Part shown: piece after piece, positions 52,811 to 63,415 of the stretch
Position numbering within the stretch: position 1 is the first letter of the stretch
Layout of the letters: every line of letters starts with the position of its first letter
Source: Ahaetulla prasina
Taxonomy: Eukaryota; Chordata; Lepidosauria; Squamata; Colubridae
Reading direction: 5' to 3'
DNA length: 64,000 nucleotides
Assembly: GCF_028640845.1 (NCBI RefSeq)
Contig: NC_080546.1
Span: 74,775,551 to 74,839,550, forward strand
Notes under the pieces: generated by a model
Told to the model about the DNA's origin: nothing
Database searches by the model: none
Seen by the model: the letters and a program-made list of their open reading frames with translations, nothing else
Translations under genes and position numbers: made by a program

Positions 52811-53193
52811 CTTTAGACCAATCACTCACACTCAGCCCAATCCACTTCACAGAAATTTTTGGGGGGGAGGGGGAAACTATCAGATACGTTCTCCAGCTTG
52901 AGCTATTTGTAAAAATGACAAAGGTAGGATGCAAACTAACAAAATCATTGAATACGTAGCCCCCTAAGGCCTGGGAAGCAGGCAAGTTTTTTTTAATTTC
53001 TGGAACTTCATAAGGTGAAAACCAAAAATCTATCATTCCAGAGAGTAGCATCAGAGAAAGCACACTTCTTCTGTTGCAAAATACGGCATTGTTCAATTAA
53101 AGGGACCCTGAAATTGGCAATGTTGTATGTTTGTGTTGTTATATTTCTTTGGGTCCTTGTCCTGAGAGGACTCTTCCAATGATTGTTTTAGAG

Positions 53194-53290
53194 CAGGGGT
53201 CTCCAACCTTGGCAACTTTAAGACTTTTGGACTTCAATTCTCAGAGTTCTGGGATTTGTAATTTTGAAGAACTATTTGGTCACTCAGGGA
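53194..53290. mobile_element. Family B MITE, left half only
   Basis: CAGGGGTCTCCAACCTTGGC then TTTAAGACTT, with a decayed or lost right arm. Confidence 0.6.
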
Positions 53291-54736
53291 AGTGTAGCTC
53301 ATTTTGTGTATCTGGAATAAGAATTATTTTTGCCTCCAAGTTTAATCAAAGATAACAATGAAATGCAAGTATATTTGCATACAATAACATCTTTAGCAAG
53401 CACACAAAGTTTCCTTTGCATTAGAAAAACAAATAAGCATCTTGATCCTAAACATATTTCTTTGAAAGCTAATCGCATTATACATGCCAGAATTCTTCCA
53501 AGTAAGAATGAGCCAGCATCTCCAATCAAAGCAAATTCCATTAGCTTCTGCTATGAAACCTCTGCTTGCAGAATATACCTGCAATTAAAAAGGAATGCCT
53601 GTCATTAAAGCTCAATCAACTTCAAAGTAGTTTGAATACTTATTTTAATGCAAATGTTGATGGTAAATACTTCTGACTTGGACGCTTGAAAGTTTTATGC
53701 TAAACTGGCTATCTACTGGTATTTGGCTCAATATGGAATGATAATTGCACGGCTTTTACCTTTCTTCTTTTCATATCCAATATATGGTTGTGATAGATCC
53801 TGAACAAAATGCTAAATAACCAAAGTTTTGGCATGACCATAGTTGGCTTTTATGTAAACCATGAAGCAGATTGGAGCTGAGATTTGTCTTAAATTGGCAA
53901 CACATTCAGCATTATTTTAAGACTTGGGGAATGAGCTAAAAGCCATTTTAAAAGCAAGTAATAGTTCCAATTTCCTGAAAATAAGTTAATGTGATGGAGT
54001 ATTTGTTCTCTGAATCTACTAAGCTTTGAAAGAGAAAGGGAAAAAAAGTTATTTTTAATCAACTACAGATTTGCAGGCACTTTTCATATTTTTTTTTTAA
54101 AAAAGAAAACATTTGCCCTATTATCTTAATGCTCTTTACATTCTTTTATACTTTTTGGTCAAAACTGAGATTTATGTGATCCAAGAATAGGCAACTAAGA
54201 CAGCACCACAACAAAGGTAGTTGTAATTTAAAACTTTGTTTCCATCTTTCTTTTGCTGATTTTCCAAGAACTTTTTCAAAAGGCAGAGAACTTGGAAGAC
54301 CTGGGTTATGTCACTAAACACGTTTCCCTAGCTAATATAATACAATCCACATAATGAAAATGTATTTTCCAACACATTAAGTGGAGAGTGCCAAATTCTC
54401 ATACATGACAAAGTATGGTATGACACTATCATTGGTGAGTACTACTGATTATCTAAAAGGAGTTACTTCTGACAAGCAAATTGCACACTTTTCAAATTAG
54501 AATGGGGAAAAGGGAAAGGGAAAGGGAAAGTACAAGATCGTTTCTTCGTGATCTGATCCTAATCAATAAAATTTGGCAGACGAAGTGAATGTAATGGAAA
54601 CTGTGAGAAAATGCAACCATGTAATTTTGAAATTCTTAATATTAAGTGAAATTAAAGCTGAATATTGTCAAACATATATCTTGGATTTCCAAGAATGCAG
54701 CTGATCAAATTGTGTGGCAGTCCCTAAAAAAAGATA
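53291..54736. other. Intergenic DNA, no gene
   Basis: AT-rich. An open frame on both strands at about 53330-53600 has no recognised motif. A GGGAAA tandem run lies near 54506-54530. Confidence 0.4.
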
Positions 54737-55534
54737 CTAGTAGTCCTTATTATATGACCGTAATGGGCAGGCTCAATGAGACGGCCTTGTTTAACAACTA
54801 CCACCCCCTGCTCTCTAGGATGCAGCTGTTAAACGAAGGTGTGTGGCAGGGGTGGGTTTCACTTACCTTTGGTTCACTCACAAGGGTGCCCCTTTTGTGC
54901 ATGCGCAGATTGTATTTGATAATGTCCGGGGCAGGTGGGTGGAGTCTCCCGCTGCTGCTACCAGTTTGCCCGAACCAGGACGAACCGGTAGTACCCCACC
55001 ACTGGTGAGTGAGTTGTTAATCAGAGCACATGATGCCTCAAAGATGGGAGAAGCCTTTGGAGGCCTCATACAGGACCAGGGCCACGGTCTTCTCACCCCC
55101 CTAAAACACCCCATGGTCTGCTTCCTGCCCTTTGGGTCCCCTCCCTTTCTCTCTGGGTCTTGCTAGCATTCCCTCTGCCCCCAGGTCCCTGCAGTTCTTT
55201 CCTCACCCAACAACTCCTTGCAGGCCTTTTCCCATTCCCAGTAGGTCCCTGAAAGCCATCGTCTTCCCCATCGAGTTCCGACAGCCCTGTGGGGCCCCAT
55301 AGCTTTTCACAGTGCTGTGCAGACTGCATTGACGAAGACTAAGGCCTGCTGGGACATGGTGGGCAAGTGAAAGGCATGTGGGGGGAATAGGCTGTGTGTG
55401 TGTGTGCTGAAGCAATCAGTTGTAAATTGAACAACTGTGGGGGCACTGCATTGGCCATAACTTCAGGACTGAGTCATAAGTAGCTTTGGTGGATATGCTG
55501 AAACTTCGAACTGCCATAAGTAGAGGTATACCTG
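54737..55534. mobile_element. Tigger/pogo-like DNA element with a nested MITE
   Basis: TA-flanked ends CTAGTAGTCCTTATTATATG and GCCATAAGTAGAGGTATACC-TG resemble the CAGGTAGTCCTCGACTTA ends of the copies at 27291 and 58214. The interior GC-rich part is unassigned. A family A MITE sits inside (54847-55004). Confidence 0.45.
54847..55004. mobile_element. hAT-like MITE (family A), copy 9
   Basis: CAGGGGTGGGTTTCAC and GTACCCCACCACTG ends, with CGAACCGGTAG inside. Flanks GTGTGTGG / GTGAGTGA match at six of eight bases. Confidence 0.7.
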
Positions 55535-56045
55535 TACCAGAGCATATAAAACATTTGCTAGACCAATTCTAGAATACAGCTCACCTGTTTGGAACCCTCA
55601 CCATATCTCTGACATCAATACAATTGAATGTGTCCAGAAATATTTTGCAAGAAGAGTTCTCCATTCCTCTCTAAACAACAAAATACCTTATCCCACTAGA
55701 CTTGAAATCCTAGGCTTAGAAAACTTGGAACTCCATCGCCTTCGACAAGACCTAAGTTTAACTCATAGAATCATCTATTGTAATGTCCTTCCTGTTAAAG
55801 ACTACTTCAGCTTTAATTACAATAATACAAGAGCAACCAATAGATTTAAACTTAATGTCAACCCCTAAGAGGACCATAAGGGGCGTGCATAAGCGCACAA
55901 ACGTGCCTACCGTTCCTGTCCTATTGTTTTTCTTTTCTTCTTCCTATATATATATATGCTTATACCTCCTAATATTTACTCATATATATGTTTATATACT
56001 ATATAACCTTTCTGTATGATACTTACATATATTGTTGTGACAAAA

Positions 56046-56120
<75 letters not shown>

Positions 56121-56130
56121 AATAAAATAA
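55535..56130 (+). pseudogene. CR1/L3-like LINE 3' end with (AATA)n array
   Basis: The reading ILEYSSPVWNPHHISDINTI, PTRLEILGLENLELHRLRQD and LSLTHRIIYCNVLPVKDYFS is the RT C-terminal part also seen at 20318-20960. It stops early (55866). The 3' UTR with CGTGCCTACCGTTCCTGTCC and the end GACAAAATAAATAAAT run straight into ~22 AATA units. Confidence 0.85.
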
Positions 56131-56239
56131 AATAAAAAGTACAATTGCAATCAATTCCTATGAGGAAAAAAATGGAAGGCAGTCAAAAAGCTGAAGTGAC
56201 TGTTCACAAACTTTAGTAAAAGTAAGACAATCCCATAAG

Positions 56240-57520
56240 GGGGAAAAAAACCCTACCATCACATGCCTTAATGATTACCGTCCAGTTGCACTCACTTCCA
56301 TTATGATGAAGTGTTTTGAGAGACTGGTAAAGGACTATATGGGTTCATGCCTTCCCCCTACATTTGACTCATTACAATTTGCCTATTGGAAGAACCACTC
56401 TATAGATGATGCACTTTCCTGTGGGCTTCATCTTAGTTTAGCATACCTGGAGAAGGAAAATACTCATGTGCGAATTCTGTTTGTTGATTTCAGTTTGGTG
56501 TTCAACACGACCTTCCTCAGAATTTGTTGAACAAACTGGTTCTATTGAGTTTTAAGAGTCCTTTTATGTAATTGGATACTGGATTTCCTTATTGACAGGC
56601 CCCAGTTTGTGCCAGTTGGAAGAAAAGTTTCCAACTCCATCTCGAGTACAGGTTCCCCACAGGGCTGTGTCTTGAATCTACTACTGTTCACCTTGATGAC
56701 CTTTGACTGCTGTGTCTCAAATCTGCTATAAATCATATTGTGAAGTATGTGGATGACACAGCAGCGTTGGGTCTTATCCAGGATGAGAAGAAGATGCTTA
56801 TAGGGAAGAGGTCAAGGCTCTGATGGACTGGTGCAATAGAAGTAACCTGGTTCTAAATGTTAATAAAACAAAGGAGATCATCGTAGATTTTAGAAAGAGC
56901 CAGCATGGTCATACTCCACTCAGTATCACGGATGCAGCTGTAGAAGTAGTCAACAGTATTAAGTATCTGGGGGTGCAGGTAATTAACAATCTGAACTGGT
57001 GTCTCCACACGTCATCCTAAGTGAAGTGTGCAAACTAATACCTGTATTTCCTGCGTTGGATGAAGAGAGCACATCTTTCTCCTTCTGTCCTGGCCACCTT
57101 TTTTTTTCTTTTTTAACAGAGGCACGATTGAGAGTGTTTTAACAAACTGCATCTCTGTTTGGTTTGGTGGCCTCAGATAGAAGGTCCATACATGATGGGT
57201 CGGACACGACTTTGCAACTAACAACAACAAAACAGAGAGTGGTTAGGACAGTGAATTATAGGAAGCTTTCTTCCCATTATTCAGGATACTGCTTATAAGC
57301 GCTATGTGCTTAGAGCTCAAAGCATTGTTAGGGACTCCACACACATACTTTACGGTCTGTTTCTGTTGCTCTCCTCTGGGAGGCGGTTTCAGAGTGTTTG
57401 TAGCAGAACTACCAGATTCTGTAACAGCTTTGTTCCTTACGCCAACTGTCTAATACACTCACAAAATTCATTTTTCTTGCCATGTACATGTATACATCCA
57501 AACTAGACTTGTTGTTTCTC
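56240..57520 (+). pseudogene. L2/Rex-like LINE RT fragment
   Basis: Reads MMKCFERLVKDYMGSCLPPT, LQFAYWKNHSIDDALSCGLH and VRILFVDFSLVF (RT motif A region), later MDWCNRSNLVLNVNKTKEII with IKYLGVQVINNLNW, and finally SGRRFQSVCSRTTRFCNSF. Typical of the L2/Rex-Babar group. Frame breaks and a BovB tail (57160-57236) interrupt it. Confidence 0.8.
57160..57236 (+). repeat. BovB 3' tail
   Basis: CATGATGGGTCGGACACGAC then TTTGCAACTAACAACAACAA, the BovB/RTE 3' end also seen reversed at 660-720. Confidence 0.7.
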
Positions 57521-57656
57521 TGTGTCATATAATATATACCCTCATATATTTTGTATTTATTTTGTCATGTTTATTTAGTATATATTTTAATGTATGCTGA
57601 TTAGTGTACATTCAAAATGACATAAAGTTAAGTCTAAGTCTTGGATACATATAGGG

Positions 57657-58180
57657 CAGTGAAAGCTAACCTTTTTGTTGTCCCTTCCCGAAAGCACGTG
57701 CAGCCCCCCAGCGCTGACCCCCCTGTACATGCATGTGTGACTTCCCGTGCTCTCCCAGCCCGCTGCACATACATATGTGACCCTCCCCCCACTCCCTTGC
57801 ACTCCGTTTTGGGTCTAATAGACCTCCCTGAAGCCTCCTGGGAGCAAAAATGTGCCGCTGGAGGGCCATGCTGCATTCCCCTGTGCCCCGTTTTGAGCCT
57901 AGTAGGCCTCCCTGCACTTATAATGCAATGCATGCAGGACCCCTCCGTACATGCCCAGCCCATCCATGCATGTGCACATGACCCCCCGCGCTTCTCCCCA
58001 CCCCCCGCGCATGCTGTGCCCTGCCCCCATGCATCCGCGGCAGAGACCTGAAAACCAACTGTCCAGCGGGAGGCACATGCACATATGTGGTGGAACTGAG
58101 TTGGGGTGACAGCTCACGTGCCTGGAGAGATGGCTCTGCACGCCACCTGTGACACGCATGCCATAGGTTCACCATCACGG
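57657..58180. mobile_element. hAT-like MITE (family D), copy 3
   Basis: CAGTGAAAGCTAACCTTTTT and ATAGGTTCACCATCACGG are imperfect inverted ends; target duplication ATATAGGG / GCATAGGG. GC-rich interior; the open frames within are by-products of base composition. Confidence 0.75.
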
Positions 58181-58213
58181 GCATAGGGTGTGGAAGGTTA
58201 CAATAGAAAAATA

Positions 58214-58595
58214 CAGGTAGTGTTCAACTTACAACAGTTTTTAGTGATTGTTCGAAGTTATAACAGACTGAAAAAAGTGACTTATGACCATTTTTCACAC
58301 TTACGACTGTTGCAGCATCTCCATGGCCAGGTGATCAAAATTCAGACACTTGGCAACTGATTCATTTATGATGGTTGCCATGTCCCAGGGTCATGCGATC
58401 ACCTTCTGCAACCTGACAAAGTTAATGGGGAAGCGAGAGTCACTTAACAACCATGTTACTAACTTAATGACTGCAGTGATTCACTTAACAACTGTGGCAA
58501 GAAAGTTTGTAAAATGGGGCCAAACTCATTGAACAACTGTTTCATTTAGCAACAAATTTTGGGCTCGGTTGTGATTGTAAATTGAGGACTACGTG
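58214..58595. mobile_element. Tigger/pogo-like MITE, copy 2
   Basis: CAGGTAGTGTTCAACTTAC and AAATTGAGGACTACGTG inverted ends, with TA on both sides. Inverse in order to the copy at 27291-27681. Confidence 0.7.
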
Positions 58596-58952
58596 TATCT
58601 ATGGATACATTGCAACTGTGGAAAGGCTGTAGTTCAAAATGAACAAAGGATGTCAAAAAGAAAAAAAGGACTTTTTTGCAAAAACTTTTAAAATAAAAAG
58701 AAATAAAAAAGAGTTTATCAGCTGCTCAATGTAAAAAGATAATAGATAATAAAGAAAAGTTAGAGCTACTAAAATCATATTTTTTGTTACTAATCTCTGA
58801 AAAGGCATATATTTCAAAAGTCAATTGAAAGAGCAAGAATCCAAATCAAGACATGGAATACTTACTGATCTTGAATGAGTTCAAATATAAAGGGTCGTCA
58901 TAAAGTACTGAAGGAACTTCATATAATTGAACTCATATCTTCTGGATATAAG

Positions 58953-59218
58953 ATAGGGCCGGATAGCTCAGGCTGGTAATAGCCTGTTATTAAGAACACA
59001 GAAGCCTGCAATTATTGCAGGTTCAAGCCCGGCCCAAGGTTGACTCAGCCTTCCATCCTTTATAAGGTAGGTAAAATGAGGACCCAAAGTCAACAATAAG
59101 TTGACTTTGTAAAAATATACAAATAGAATGAGACTATTGCCTTATACACTGTAAGCCGCCCTGAGTCTTCGGAGAAGGGCGGGGTATAAATGTAAACAAA
59201 ACAAAACAAAAAAAAAAA
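58953..59218 (+). mobile_element. Sauria-type SINE, near full length
   Basis: TAGCTCAGGCTGG (A-box) at the head, GGTTCAAGCCC (B-box), TTGACTCAGCCTTCCATCC, the central AAAATGAGGACCC, the 3' end TAAGCCGCCCTGAGTCTTCG and an A/C-rich tail. Best copy of its subfamily in the window. Confidence 0.85.
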
Positions 59219-59282
59219 TAAAGTCCCAGAAGATTGGAGGATGTCAATCTTATTCTTTTCTTCAAAAACAGAACTACAGGCC

Positions 59283-59939
59283 AACCAGTTTAAGAGCGAT
59301 ACATAGGAAGTTTCTATGATCCAGTTCTACAGAGGAATTATTGAGTCTGTCATCTGCACCTCTATAACTGTCTGGTTTGGTTCTGCAACCCAACAAGACA
59401 GAAACAGACTTCAGAGGATAATTAGAACTGCAGGAAAAAACCAACCTGCCTTCCATTGAGGACCTGTATACTGCACGAGTTAAAAGAGGGCTGTGAAAAT
59501 ATTTACAGACCCCTCACATCCTGGACATAAACTGTTTCGACTTCTACCCTCAAAATGACGCTATAGAGCACTGCACACCAGAACAACTAGACACAAGAAC
59601 AGTTTCTTCCCGAATGCCATTATTCTGCTAAACAAATAATTTCCTCAGTACTGTCAAACTATTTACTAAATCTGCACTACTATTAATCTTCTCCTCATTC
59701 CCACCAACCATCTCCTTCCACTTATGGCTGTAGGATTGCAACTTTGTTTCTTGTATCCTTACGGTTTATATTGATATTGTTTCCCGATTGCTTATTTGTA
59801 CCATATGACTATCATTAAGGGTTGTACCTTAGAATTCTTGATGAATTTTTTCTTTTATGTACACTAAGAGCATATGCACCAAGACAAATTCCTTGTGTGT
59901 CCAATCACACTTTGCCAATAAAAAAAAATTCTATTCTAG
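59283..59939 (+). pseudogene. L2/Rex-like LINE 3' end with ATTCT tail
   Basis: The coding-like SVWFGSATQQDRNRLQRIIR region and a later NSFFP-type end are followed by a 3' UTR with TTTATGTACACTAAGAGCAT, CCTTGTGTGTCCAATCACAC and AAATTCTATTCTAG. This copy links the tail seen at 1, 21106 and 25205 to coding sequence. Confidence 0.8.
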
Positions 59940-60156
59940 GACAAATCATAAAACATCAATGAACATTTTGAAAACAATGCAGGGAATTCTTAAGTTGGCT
60001 GGATTTGTAAATAACAAGTTTCCTCAGATCAATCTTTTTCATTTTTTAATTTGAGTAACTTTACCATTTATAGATTAAGGGAATGTTATGATAATTTCTG
60101 CCATATTAAAGATAATAGTTCAGTAGCAACATCTGATCAGGAGTTTCTACCAAAGC

Positions 60157-60772
60157 TGTTGTGACCCAGGCCCAAGTAGGTAGTAGTAGATGCAACCAGT
60201 TCAAAAACAAACAGACTTTATTAGAACAGCTGAGAATTAACTCATTCTCAGCTTCGTCCAAACTAAATCAAAGCAAATTCTTCATAACACAATTATTCAG
60301 TCTTATCACCAACCTTGGTCTAATTAGGCAAACTGCCAAAGGCTTTTCTTGGCAAAAGTTCAGAAGCAGATGCTGCTGACAAGAAATAAATGCAGCAAGA
60401 CAAGGAGCAAATCTATCAACATTTTCCGACAAAGAGCCCAAACGCCGTGGCTGGTCTTTTAAGCCTTATGGGAGGGGCCAATCATCTCTTGGCCCTACTC
60501 CCGAGTCGTCCTCTTTGCTTGAGCTGCTGGCAGCTCTTCTCATGCATGCATTAGGAACAGGCTCCTCCTATTCCTCTGCCTCACTACTGTCAGCCTCTGG
60601 AGGCTCCAGAGTCCGCACATCACTCCCAGATGGCCCTGGCCCCATCTCTGCCTCTGACCCAGAGCCCTCATCCAGGCCTTCCCCAGCCTCCCGGATTGGC
60701 CCATGTTCTTCCTCAGCCTCATTGCTGTCCGAATCTGTTGCCAGCTCTACAGGCTGTTGGCAGACCACAACA
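60157..60772 (-). repeat. Solo LTR (gypsy-like) with 5-bp target duplication
   Basis: 616 bp with perfect 7-bp inverted ends TGTTGTG / CACAACA and an AAAGC duplication at 60152-60156 and 60773-60777. On the minus strand it reads in LTR order: a U3 with an acidic open stretch, a TTAAAAG TATA-like box near 60457, AATAAAG near 60214, and the end CCTGGGTCACAACA. No internal region, so it is an LTR-LTR recombination product. Confidence 0.88.
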
Positions 60773-60886
60773 AAAGCTTTCATCAGATGCATGTGCCCAA
60801 GGTCTCACGATACGCTCTCAGTCACCAGTCTTTGATGTGCTAATGTAGCAGATGAAGTACTATCACAGGGATCAAGCTATCAGTAC

Positions 60887-60945
60887 TTGAAATGGTGGTA
60901 ATATGTACAGCAAAGAGCCACTTTCTGTACATATCACCATTTCAA
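60887..60945. repeat. Short hairpin
   Basis: TTGAAATGGTGGTAATATGT-ACA faces TGTACATATCACCATTTCAA across a 16-bp loop. No transposon ends. Confidence 0.65.
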
Positions 60946-60989
60946 ATTGTTGCTGTTGCTACTTTTGAAGTTGCATGAGGATAGAGAAC

Positions 60990-61920
60990 TTGGAACACTA
61001 CCCCATTCATAATACATTTTGTTTAGCTGGTGGACAGCTGATATACTGTTTAAACTGGAAGATGTGAATATTGCACTCCAGCTCTAACCCAAGAAAGTGC
61101 TACCTGTTTATATTAGCTTTGTCCAGAGAGCTTTTGCACTGGGGCAGTTATATGTGATAATAGCTTGCTGGAAAGGTTATTTAAGACAATTCTATCATGA
61201 AAACTGATGGGAAACTGAGAGCTATCTCTGATGGGTACAAAACATAGAAGACTGGTGTTTTCAGGCTTTTAATAAAAGTTTATAACGAAGTTTATAACAA
61301 ATTTGGCAAATACCAAAGTACACAGCATGGTATCAAAGACCAACATCACTCCAACAAATGTGATCTGGGAAGAAGTGGTTAAATATATGGGAATAGTATT
61401 TATTGCATATAATATCATTTCAAAAGATCTTAAAATTAGTTCCACCTTTTCCTTTCCTTTCTTTTCTTTTTTCCTTTCTTTTCCTTTCCTTTTCTTTTCT
61501 GTTTTCCTTTCTTTTTAATTTTTTTTTTCTTTTGGACTATATTCCCTGGCAAACTATTCAAAAGTGAAATGTGACACTCGGACATGTGAAGAATCTGTAC
61601 ACCTTCAATCTAAAATCAACGTCACATCATTTGCTGTGTTCACTCTAAGATGGAGCACTTATCATCTGCAGCTGTTTTTAAGAAACCTAGTCTGGACATA
61701 GTGACTCATCCTCAAATAATATTCATGGGATTATGATGGTATGATATATGCAAATTCGATTTTCTTTAAAAGATCCAAATGGTTCTAATTGCTACTGGAG
61801 TGCACATTTTCCTGTAGATTTAAAAAACAGCTACTTGTACCATAAATTGCTTTGGAGCTGGATTCAAATGACTGACCTGCAAAATTCTAAATCTAACCAC
61901 AATCTACCTCCAGTATCAGA
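60990..61920. other. Intergenic DNA, no gene
   Basis: Contains a pyrimidine-rich TTTCC/TTTTC tract at 61444-61532. Otherwise unassigned. Confidence 0.45.
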
Positions 61921-61925
61921 AGAGG

Positions 61926-61948
61926 GGAGTGTGTGTGTGTATGGGAGG

Positions 61949-61993
<45 letters not shown>

Positions 61994-62029
61994 AGAGAGA
62001 GGGAGGGAGAGAGAGGGAGAGAGAGAGAG
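61926..62029. repeat. (GT)n/(GA)n microsatellite
   Basis: A short GT run followed by GGGAGA and GA repeats for ~100 bp. Open frames through it are simple-sequence artefacts. Confidence 0.9.
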
Positions 62030-62477
62030 AAGCATGGTCTTTCTGTGAAGAATATCTCAATTCTAAACTCCCTTCCTTTCACCCTTCTTCAACTATCCTC
62101 TCACTAGTTAAGACAACAGATTAAAAAAGAAAAACTTTAAAAAAAAACCACTGCTTTTTGTTGTTCTATTGGAGTGCAATTGCTTTTTCTTTTTACCCAA
62201 CAATTGTTAGCAACATGATTTCCATTAAATTGAAGATGTGTATAATAAGAGTTATCACCATCCCCAATTCTGATTTCATGTTGCGTTCCCTATTTGCATG
62301 ACCCAAGCAGAAAGCGGAGCTAATTTGAAGTATTACAAATAAATCCCAAACGCTTTGAAGATCTTTCTGGAATCAAAACCGAAGCACTGAACATTACATG
62401 TGGTTTAAGAGTTTAGTTCTGGAACGGAAACATACTAATATCTATAACTTTTGCCTTATGCTTTGCTTAAAACACTC

Positions 62478-62612
62478 ATTTTATTTTTTTATTTATTTTA
62501 TTTTGTCACAACAATATATGTAGGTATCATACAAAAGATTATATAGTATATAAACACATATATGAGTAAATATAAGGAGGTATAAGCATATATATATACT
62601 CAATATATATAC
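62478..62612 (-). repeat. CR1/L3-like LINE 3' terminus
   Basis: TTATTTTGTCACAACAATAT then GTAGGTATCATACA and ATGAGTAAATATAAGGAGGT, the reverse of the end at 55960-56060. Confidence 0.75.
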
Positions 62613-63104
62613 TCAAACGAAGCTGTATTTAGAAAATAGTGCTTTTAAGAAAATCATTATTCATACTGAGTCAAGTTAGGGAGAAATCTTGCTTAGTACG
62701 TCATAGGCATATCCGTTCCAGTTTTAATCCCTGATTGTTCTAGACAAGTATAGAAAAAGTGTATTTCCCAAACCCCAGAAAGCTACTCTGCGAAATCAGA
62801 TGTAGTTCTGCTGTGATAAGGTATATAATCTTTAGGTTCTGACCTGATAATAGAATTAGGGAAGGATATTTAAAGTGCAAGTCATTTAAAATTCTGCTTT
62901 TAAAAAGACAGCACAGCAAAACAAAACTAGGGGATTTAACTTAACATACTATTATGGTTTGTTTAAAGACTTCCCCACTATTCCTCTATTACATCCACTA
63001 CATTTGGCAGAATATTGAACTTAACTGTTGAGAGAAAGCTGATATGAAAGATACGATGATGAAAGTTGTCTACAAAGGAGAGTAGACTTGTTTAAATTCA
63101 GCAA
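62613..63104. other. Intergenic DNA, no gene
   Basis: Nothing recognised. Confidence 0.4.
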
Positions 63105-63105
63105 T

Positions 63106-63415
63106 AAGGTAAAGGTAAAGGTTCCCCCGCACATGCGTGCTACTTGTTTCTGGTTCTAGGGGGCGGTGCTCATCTCCATTTCTAAGCTGAAGAGCCAGTG
63201 CTGTCCGAAGGTGTCTCCATGGTCATGTAGCCAGCATGACTAAACACTGAAGGCGCATGGATCGCTGTTATCTTCCCACCAAAGTGGTCCCTATTTTTCT
63301 ACTTGCATTTTTTACGTGCTTTTGAACTGCTAGGTTGGCAGAACCTGGGACAAGTAACGGGAGCTCACTCCATCATGCGGCGCTAGGGATTCGAACTGCT
63401 GAACTGCCAACTTTC
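63106..63415 (-). mobile_element. Reptile tRNA-derived SINE, second family
   Basis: The plus strand has GGTAAAGGTTCCCCC, GGGGGCGGTGCTCATCTCCA, CACCAAAGTGGTCCC and GGGATTCGAACTGC; the last, reversed, is a B-box-like GTTCGAATCCC. I recognise it as a widespread squamate repeat but cannot give its database name. Confidence 0.75.

Noticed and set aside
53330..53608. Open frames on both strands, considered as an exon of the next gene after PLRG1 (DCHS2 in mammals)
   Set aside because: No cadherin motifs, no convincing splice sites, and no match that I can recognise.
57634..58184. Overlapping Cys/His/Gly-rich open frames on both strands
   Set aside because: They lie inside a GC-rich family D MITE; no conserved domain and frames on both strands are open alike.
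58956..59030. Possible tRNA gene (A-box and B-box present; also in other SINEs)
   Set aside because: The boxes belong to SINE heads; no cloverleaf acceptor stem could be paired and the SINE body follows directly.
60515..60848. Open frames of 60-106 codons
   Set aside because: They lie mostly within the solo LTR; the acidic minus-strand frame is noted as a finding but is not called as a gene.
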